Assembly: GCA_001464935.1 (NCBI GenBank)
Contig: LNEL01000044.1
Coordinates: forward strand, 62,001-126,000
Reading direction: 5' to 3'
Length of the DNA: 64,000 nucleotides
From: Gammaproteobacteria bacterium Ga0077536
GTDB taxonomy: Bacteria; Pseudomonadota; Gammaproteobacteria; Ga0077536
Below, one piece after another: positions 53,679 through 64,000 of the stretch (the first letter of the stretch is position 1; each line of letters begins with the position of its first letter). Below the pieces are notes generated by a model, which had not been told where the DNA came from, did not search any database, and worked only from the letters and a program-made list of their open reading frames with translations. The translations under genes were made by a program, and so were the position numbers.

Positions 53679-55064
53679 TCAAGCCGCGCGGCCCGCGATG
53701 TCCGGTGCGTCGAGCGCGGCGCGCACGGCATTCGCGATGAAGTTCGCGAGTTCGTCGACCTGACGCTCGTCGCGACCTTCGACCATCACGCGGATCAGGG
53801 GCTCCGTGCCGGACGGGCGCAGCAGGACGCGGCCTTCGGCAGCCAGGATGGCCTCGACTTCGGCCACCGCCTTCTGCACGGCCGGCGCGCGCGTGACGTC
53901 GATGCGCTGCTGCAGCCTCACGTTGACGAGGCGCTGCGGGAACTTGGTCATGCCGACGGCCAGTTCCGCGAGCGACCGGCCGGTCTGCACCATTGCTTCG
54001 AGCACCTGCAGCGACGAAATGATGCCGTCGCCGGTGCTGGTCAGATCGAGGCAGATGATGTGGCCCGACGATTCGCCGCCGATGCTCCAGCCATTGGCTG
54101 TCAGCATTTCCATGATGTAACGATCGCCGACCTTGGCCCGCTGGAAGTCGAAACCCTGCTCGCGCAACGCGATCTCGAGTCCGAGATTGCTCATCTGCGT
54201 GCCGACCACCGTGCCGCTCAGCCGTCCGAGCCGTTGACGGTGGCAGGCGATGATGTAGGTCAGTTCGTCGCCATCGAGCACGCGCCCGTCGTGATCGACC
54301 ATGATCAGACGATCGCCGTCGCCATCGAGCGCAATGCCGACATGCGCGCCATGCGCCAGCACCGCCTTCTGCAGCATCTCGGGCGCGGTCGCGCCGACCT
54401 GTTCGTTGATGTTGAAGCCGTCGGGTTGATTGCCGATGGCGATGACTTCAGCGCCGAGTTCTTCGAAGACGTCTGGCGCGATGTGGTACGTCGCGCCGTG
54501 CGCGCAATCGACGACGACTTTCAGGCCGCTCAGATCGATGCCGGCGGCCACTGTGCTCTTGCAGAATTCGATGTAGCGCCCGGCGGCGTCGACAACGCGA
54601 TGGGCCTTGCCGAGTTCGCGTGAGGTCACGCATTCGAAGGGCTTGTCCAGTTCGCGTTCGATTTCGAGTTCAACGTGGTCGAGCAGTTTGGTGCCGCTGC
54701 CAGAAAAGAACTTGATGCCGTTGTCGTCGAACGGGTTGTGCGACGCGCTGATGACGATGCCGGCCTGCGCATGAAAGGTGCGGGTAAGGTAGGCGATACC
54801 TGGCGTCGGCATCGGGCCGAGCAGGTGGATGTCGACGCCGGCGGCCGACAAGCCCGCCTCCAGCGCGGACTCGAACATGTAACCCGACACCCGCGTGTCC
54901 TTGCCGATGAGGACCTTCGGCTTCGCCTTGCCGCTGTCGCGGGCGAGCACGCGGCCGGCCGCCCAACCGAGCTTCATGACGAAATCAGGGGTGATCGGCG
55001 GCACGCCGACGCGACCACGGATGCCGTCCGTGCCGAAATACTTCCGAATCGGGGAATTGCTCAT
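53679..55064 (-). CDS. glmM: Phosphoglucosamine mutase
   Basis: Converts glucosamine-6-phosphate to glucosamine-1-phosphate for UDP-GlcNAc. The 461-residue protein (E. coli 445) starts [14 protein letters not shown] and has the phosphoserine in [19 protein letters not shown]. The metal-binding [14 protein letters not shown] and the sugar/phosphate loops GESSGHIIC and [15 protein letters not shown] follow. folP normally precedes it behind ftsH; here only 129 bases with a terminator separate ftsH and glmM, so glmM must have its own promoter. Confidence 0.97.
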   Translation of the reverse strand: MSNSPIRKYFGTDGIRGRVGVPPITPDFVMKLGWAAGRVLARDSGKAKPKVLIGKDTRVSGYMFESALEAGLSAAGVDIHLLGPMPTPGIAYLTRTFHAQAGIVISASHNPFDDNGIKFFSGSGTKLLDHVELEIERELDKPFECVTSRELGKAHRVVDAAGRYIEFCKSTVAAGIDLSGLKVVVDCAHGATYHIAPDVFEELGAEVIAIGNQPDGFNINEQVGATAPEMLQKAVLAHGAHVGIALDGDGDRLIMVDHDGRVLDGDELTYIIACHRQRLGRLSGTVVGTQMSNLGLEIALREQGFDFQRAKVGDRYIMEMLTANGWSIGGESSGHIICLDLTSTGDGIISSLQVLEAMVQTGRSLAELAVGMTKFPQRLVNVRLQQRIDVTRAPAVQKAVAEVEAILAAEGRVLLRPSGTEPLIRVMVEGRDERQVDELANFIANAVRAALDAPDIAGRAA

Positions 55065-55148
55065 GGGATGCCTTCTACAGCGATACGCGCTGTCTCTAAT
55101 AGCGACAGATTAGCAGTGCGTATTGAATCCCGCGTGTGAGCGTCGTCG

Positions 55149-55186
55149 CAAAAAGCCCGCGTGTCGGAAGGTTTCCGACACGCGGG
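55149..55186 (-). terminator. Rho-independent terminator after ftsH
   Basis: CCCGCGTGTCGGAA (55156-55169) and TTCCGACACGCGGG (55173-55186) form a perfect 14-bp stem with a 3-base loop. On the minus strand it is followed by CTTTTTGC. It begins 7 bases past the ftsH stop, a textbook intrinsic terminator. Confidence 0.9.
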
Positions 55187-55193
55187 TCTGCCG

Positions 55194-57104
<1,911 letters not shown>

Positions 57105-57657
57105 CGTATTGCTACCCGTTCCTCGTCGTTCCCTGCGTAAGCCCTGAGCATCCGAGTGCCTGCAGTATGGGCACCAGACTTAGTCTAGCCCTTGGAACCG
57201 CCCGTAACCACTTGGATTTCGGTCGGTCCCGGACCCGCCATGGCGGGGTCGCGGGGCCTGATCGTGCATGGTGCCTACGTTGCGCGCGAACGAAACGTTC
57301 ACCTTCATGGCGCTGCGGGCGCCGTTTCAGCATAGGCCCCGCGATGGGCGGAAAGTTCGGCGGGCGCCGGCGAGCACGCCTGGCCATGACTTCCACGTTG
57401 GGGCGGGGCACGGAAATACAAGCCGCGCGCCGGCTTGGCCGTCGGGCCGGCGCGGTCTCCATGGGCAGGGTATCGACCAGCCCCGGCAATCCACGAGCAC
57501 TCGAGCCGGTCGGCCGACCATGGCACCGCCCTGCGGCGGTCCGCCAGGTGTGCCGAAGGGGGCGGCTCAGGACCCGCGCCGTCACGCGGCGCTCTCGGGT
57601 GGGAGGCGGAACAGCGGGAGAACCGTCGGTGCGGGCAGGCTGCAGCAGCGGAGCGGG
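57105..57657. other. 553-bp gap between greA and ftsH, no recognisable gene
   Basis: Related gammaproteobacteria carry rlmE (23S rRNA 2'-O-methyltransferase) here and yhbY divergently. The open frames in this stretch are Arg/Pro/Ala-rich shadows without motifs or ribosome sites, and none resembles RlmE or YhbY. It must contain the ftsH promoter; no clear promoter or small RNA could be identified. Confidence 0.6.
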
Positions 57658-58134
57658 CTAGACGTAGGAGACGGCCAGGATTTCGTACTCGACCGCGCCG
57701 CTCGGCACCTGGACCGTCACGGTGTCACCCTCGGATTTGCCGATCAGTCCGCGCGCGACCGGTGAATTGATCGAGACGAGTCCGGCCTTGATGTCGGCCT
57801 CGTCCTCGCCAACGATGCGGTACTTCACCTCTTCCTCGGTGCTCAGGTTCATCAGTTCGACGGTCGCGCCGAACACCACGCGCCCCTGCGCGTTGACCTT
57901 GGTGACGTCGATGATCTCGGCAGTCGCGAGCTTGGTCTCGATGTCGGCAATGCGCCCCTCGGCGAAGCTCTGCTGCTCGCGCGCGGCGTGGTACTCGGCG
58001 TTTTCCTTGAGGTCCCCGAGCGCACGCGCCTCGGCGATCGCCTGGGTGATGCGCGGCCGTTCGACGAACTTCAGCCGCTGCAGTTCTTCGCGAAGTTTCT
58101 GCGCGCCTTCGGCGGTCATTGGGGATTTCATCAT
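57658..58134 (-). CDS. greA: Transcription elongation factor GreA
   Basis: Stimulates cleavage of backtracked RNA by RNA polymerase. The protein is 158 residues and starts [23 protein letters not shown] (an ATG one codon later at 58131 is equally good). The N-terminal coiled coil includes the acidic tip [20 protein letters not shown]. The C-terminal FKBP-like domain has ATVELMNL and [23 protein letters not shown]. It lies 10 bases behind carB, the usual carAB-greA order. Confidence 0.97.
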   Translation of the reverse strand: MMKSPMTAEGAQKLREELQRLKFVERPRITQAIAEARALGDLKENAEYHAAREQQSFAEGRIADIETKLATAEIIDVTKVNAQGRVVFGATVELMNLSTEEEVKYRIVGEDEADIKAGLVSINSPVARGLIGKSEGDTVTVQVPSGAVEYEILAVSYV

Positions 58135-58144
58135 GACGGTAAGC

Positions 58145-61366
<3,222 letters not shown>

Positions 61367-61400
61367 CTGGGCTATCTGTAACCGTGACGTGGACGCGGCA

Positions 61401-62558
61401 TCACGCCGTGCGATGGCGACGCATCAGATCGATGAACTGATCGAACAGGTACCCGATGTCGTGCGGCCCGGGACTCGCTTCGGGGTGGCCCTGGAAACTG
61501 AAGGCCGGCACCCGCGTGTGCGAAAGGCCCTGCAAGGACCCGTCGAACAGCGAACGGTGCGTCGCCACGAGCGCGTCGGGCAGGCTCTCCTCGTCGACCG
61601 CGAAGCCATGATTCTGGCTCGTGATGTAAACCTTGCCGCTGCGCAGATCCTGCACCGGGTGGTTCGCGCCGTGATGGCCGAACTTCATCTTGACGGTGCG
61701 CGCGCCGCAGGCGAGCCCCAGCAGCTGATGGCCGAGGCAGATGCCGAAGATCGGCGTGCCGGTCGTCAGCAGTTCGCGTATCGCGCTGATGGCGTAATCA
61801 CAGGGCGCCGGGTCGCCCGGCCCGTTGGACAGGAACACCCCGTCCGGCTTCAGCGCGAGGGCGTCGGCAGCGGTGGCCCTGGCCGGCAGTACGTGCACTT
61901 CGCAGCCGCGGTCGGCGAGCAGGCGCAGGATGTTGCGTTTGACGCCGTAATCGAAGGCGGCCACGCGCCACTGCGGGCTGCCGGTGTGCTGGCGGTGTCG
62001 GTCACCCTCGAGCGTCCAGGAGCCTTCGCGCCAGACATAGGGGCTCGCGGTGGTCACGCGCTGGGCGAGGTCCATGCCGTTGAGTCCCGGGAATGCGCGG
62101 GCACGCGCCAGCGCGTCGTCGGCCGAGGCGCCGGCACCGGCGGCAATGCAGCCGGCCTGGGCGCCACGGTCGCGCAGGAGACGGGTCAGTCTGCGGGTGT
62201 CGACATCGGCAATGGCGATCACGCCCTGCGCGCGCAGATAACCGCCGAGGTCCTGCTGCGAGCGCCAGTTGCTGACGACCGGTGACGCATCGCGGATGAT
62301 GAGGCCGGCGGCGAAGGCGCGTACGGACTCGTTGTCGAGTTCGGTGGTGCCGACGTTGCCGATGTGCGGGCAGGTGAGCGTGACCAGCTGCTGGTCGTAG
62401 GACGGGTCGCTCAGGATTTCCTGATAGCCTGTCATGGCGGTGTTGAACACCACTTCGCCCACGGTATAACCCTCCGCGCCGACCGCGGAGCCGCGCAGTA
62501 CCGTTCCGTCTGCCAATGCTAGGAATGCCGGAGTCGTCACGTTGGTATTTTCTGACAT
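61401..62558 (-). CDS. carA: Carbamoyl-phosphate synthase small (glutaminase) subunit
   Basis: Releases ammonia from glutamine and channels it to CarB. From ATG 62558 ([23 protein letters not shown]) it is 385 residues. The CarA N-terminal domain includes [20 protein letters not shown]. The class I glutaminase has [14 protein letters not shown], the nucleophile in [13 protein letters not shown] and the His/Glu pair in [11 protein letters not shown]. An ATG five codons upstream (62573) lies inside the leader hairpin and is less likely. A T6 run stands directly before the chosen start, so no normal ribosome site is visible. Confidence 0.96.
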   Translation of the reverse strand: MSENTNVTTPAFLALADGTVLRGSAVGAEGYTVGEVVFNTAMTGYQEILSDPSYDQQLVTLTCPHIGNVGTTELDNESVRAFAAGLIIRDASPVVSNWRSQQDLGGYLRAQGVIAIADVDTRRLTRLLRDRGAQAGCIAAGAGASADDALARARAFPGLNGMDLAQRVTTASPYVWREGSWTLEGDRHRQHTGSPQWRVAAFDYGVKRNILRLLADRGCEVHVLPARATAADALALKPDGVFLSNGPGDPAPCDYAISAIRELLTTGTPIFGICLGHQLLGLACGARTVKMKFGHHGANHPVQDLRSGKVYITSQNHGFAVDEESLPDALVATHRSLFDGSLQGLSHTRVPAFSFQGHPEASPGPHDIGYLFDQFIDLMRRHRTA

Positions 62559-62590
62559 AAAAAACGGGAACAACCTGTGGGCAGTTCCCG
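62559..62590 (-). promoter_or_regulatory. Terminator-like hairpin abutting the carA start codon (possible attenuator)
   Basis: CGGGAAC (62565-62571) and GTTCCCG (62584-62590) form a 7-bp stem. Read on the minus strand, the hairpin is followed by TTTTTT and then immediately by the carA ATG. This is the structure of an intrinsic terminator in the leader. Pyrimidine-responsive attenuation of car genes is known in pseudomonads; control here by that route is inference. Confidence 0.5.
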
Positions 62591-62680
62591 CGCGTGGAGT
62601 GTGCCGGATTGTACTCGACGGCGAGGGTCGAGGAAAAGCCGCGGACGCGTTTTTTGGCCTGCAAAACGACGGATTAGCCG

Positions 62681-63046
62681 ATGGATGCGACGCTTGATAC
62701 CGAACTCGCCGACGGCGCCGCCGTCGGGCGTGAAATCAGCGACGGCACGCGAACCCTGCCGGTGATCCTCGTGCGCGAGGGCGGGCAGGTCCGCGCCTAC
62801 CTCAACAGCTGCCCCCACGCCGGGGTGCGCCTCGACTGGCGACCGGACGATTTCCGCGATTACACCGGCCACTACCTGCTGTGCGCGATGCACGGCGCCC
62901 TGTTCGAGCCGTCGACCGGCCATTGCCTGGCCGGCCCCTGTCGCGGCGCGCGGCTCGTGGCGCTCGGCAGCGTCGCCGACAGCGCCACGGAACTGGTGAT
63001 TCGCGACGTCGAAAAGCTGCCATCCAGCGCCCTGTTCCGGCGCTGA
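62681..63046 (+). CDS. Small Rieske [2Fe-2S] ferredoxin-like protein
   Basis: A 121-residue soluble protein with a single Rieske domain. The cluster ligands are Cys44 and His46 (SCPHAG) and Cys68 and His71 ([15 protein letters not shown]). It lacks a signal peptide and membrane helix, so it is cytoplasmic. Such stand-alone Rieske proteins act as electron carriers; the partner is unknown. It is divergent from carA and converges on the oxidoreductase gene with 10 bases between stops. Confidence 0.9.
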   Translation: MDATLDTELADGAAVGREISDGTRTLPVILVREGGQVRAYLNSCPHAGVRLDWRPDDFRDYTGHYLLCAMHGALFEPSTGHCLAGPCRGARLVALGSVADSATELVIRDVEKLPSSALFRR

Positions 63047-63056
63047 TCCGCCAGCC

Positions 63057-64000
63057 TCAGCCGAGTTCGGCGCGGGGCGGCGGAGCGAGGGCGAGCTGGC
63101 GATGGATCGCCTGGCTGACGGCGACCGCGACGGCCAGCGCGCGCTTGCCGTCTTCACCGGACACCGTCGGCGAGCGCCCTTCTTCGACCGCGCCGACGAA
63201 CGACCGGATTTCGTCCATCAGCGCGTCGCTGCGGGTCAGGGCGAGCGTCTCGACGGTCGCGTCGCGCGGCGCGCCGAGCCGGCCGCCGGCCTCCACGCTG
63301 CCGACGAGCAGGGCGTGATTCGCGAAATCGACGGTGATGTAGTTGTCCGGCTGGTGCACGGTCATCGCCCGCACCGGTTCCAGATTGACGCGGCTGGCCG
63401 CGATCTCCGCGACGCAGCCGTTCGCAAACGTGAGCGTGACCTGTGCCAGATCGATATCACCGCTGACGACGATCGCCCCGCTCGCCTCGATTCCGACCAC
63501 CTCGCTGTCGACCAGGCTGAGCGCGATGTCGATGTCGTGAATCATCATGTCGAGCACCACGTCGACCTCGGTGCCGCGCTGCTTGTAGACCGCGAGTCGG
63601 CGCGCCTCGATGCGCGTCGGCCGGGTCAGCAGCGGGCGCAAGGCGAGTACCGCCGGATTGAAGCGCTCGAGATGGCCGACCTGGAACACGAGGCCGCGCG
63701 CGCTGGCGAGTTCGATCAGGGCTTCGGCCTGCGCCACCGTCTCGGTGACGGGCTTTTCGACGAGCACGTGCACACCCGCGCCGAGGCAGCGGCGGGCAAT
63801 CTCGAAGTGGGTGGCCGGCGGGGTGACAATCGAGACGATGTCGACGTCGGCGAGCAGCGGCCCGTAGTCGGTGCCGGACGCCACGCCGCACTTGCGGCCG
63901 ACTTCCGCCGCCCTCGCGGCATCCGTATCGACGACGGCAACGAGTTCGACCTCCGGCAGGGACAGGTATTTCTGGGCGTGGAAGTTGCCGAGGTAACCGA
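63057..64000 (-). CDS. Gfo/Idh/MocA family oxidoreductase, 5' truncated by the window edge
   Basis: The frame continues to the end of the window, where it reads GYLGNFHAQKYLSLPEVELVAVVDTD, the Rossmann fold of a sugar or inositol dehydrogenase. The GxGxxG start lies just outside. VSIVTPPATHFEIARRCLGAGVHVLVEKPVTETVAQAEALIELA contains the conserved EKP motif with the catalytic lysine. DMMIHDIDIAL provides the substrate-binding histidine. Members act on nucleotide sugars, for example UDP-GlcNAc 3-dehydrogenases in lipid A modification, or on free polyols; the substrate here is open. Confidence 0.88.
   Translation of the reverse strand, partial: GYLGNFHAQKYLSLPEVELVAVVDTDAARAAEVGRKCGVASGTDYGPLLADVDIVSIVTPPATHFEIARRCLGAGVHVLVEKPVTETVAQAEALIELASARGLVFQVGHLERFNPAVLALRPLLTRPTRIEARRLAVYKQRGTEVDVVLDMMIHDIDIALSLVDSEVVGIEASGAIVVSGDIDLAQVTLTFANGCVAEIAASRVNLEPVRAMTVHQPDNYITVDFANHALLVGSVEAGGRLGAPRDATVETLALTRSDALMDEIRSFVGAVEEGRSPTVSGEDGKRALAVAVAVSQAIHRQLALAPPPRAELG

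Noticed and set aside
57105..57657. Eroded rlmE or yhbY in the greA-ftsH gap
   Set aside because: I inspected the frames on both strands and found no segment resembling either protein; only a database search could detect deeper decay.

Overview
The window is GC-rich chromosomal DNA with strong GC bias at third codon positions, which creates many long antisense shadow frames. Gene content and order point to a gammaproteobacterium. The clearest blocks are pyrG-kdsA-eno-ftsB-ispD-ispF, then leuB-asd-fimV-truA-trpF-trpB-trpA-accD-folC-dedD-cvpA-purF-metZ (the Pseudomonas/Xanthomonas arrangement), and carA-carB-greA...ftsH...glmM. The species cannot be named from the sequence. I saw no tRNA, rRNA, CRISPR array or complete insertion sequence.

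Layout. 1-4.5 kb: the 3' part of an MtaD-type deaminase, RNase T, adenylosuccinate lyase (purB), an unknown protein and an exported secretin-like protein. 4.8-8.7 kb: purL. 8.7-11 kb: a 33-codon ORF, an Smr protein, a lipoprotein and a hexose-6-phosphate mutarotase. 11-16.4 kb, minus strand: the pyrG-to-ispF operon. 17-21.1 kb, plus strand: formate-tetrahydrofolate ligase (fhs), then cstA with its small partner YjiX. 21-29.6 kb: a mixed accessory stretch (an unknown 'FGSN' protein, an SLC13/RCK transporter, exported proteins, a group II decarboxylase, a peroxiredoxin, an FkbM methyltransferase, a glycosyltransferase). 29.6-35 kb, minus strand: a serine-cycle operon, sgaA-mclA-mtkA-mtkB-hprA. 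35.4-51.3 kb, minus strand: the leuB-to-metZ superoperon. 51.5-53.5 kb: dapC-dapD. 53.7-62.6 kb, minus strand: glmM, ftsH, greA, carB, carA. The window ends with a Rieske protein and a truncated Gfo/Idh/MocA oxidoreductase.

How the parts fit. The sgaA operon supplies the dedicated serine-cycle steps: malate to malyl-CoA, cleavage to acetyl-CoA and glyoxylate, transamination of glyoxylate with serine, and reduction of hydroxypyruvate to glycerate. Fhs loads formate onto tetrahydrofolate, and enolase is also present. No methanol dehydrogenase, mtdA, fch, glyA, glycerate kinase or ppc lies in the window. Formate or another reduced C1 compound entering through Fhs is therefore the simplest reading, but it is an inference.

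Regulation is the most interesting layer. An AT-rich palindrome, TGTATACA, occurs twice upstream of fhs, once upstream of the sgaA operon and once just upstream of the metZ leader. The metZ leader carries a strong match to the SAM-II riboswitch core. Its 3' tail is complementary to the metZ Shine-Dalgarno region about 75 nt further on. A 130-bp element with perfect 18-bp terminal inverted repeats sits in the sgaA 5' leader. carA has a terminator-like hairpin with a T6 run directly against its start codon. The greA-ftsH-glmM region lacks the rlmE, yhbY and folP genes usually found there.
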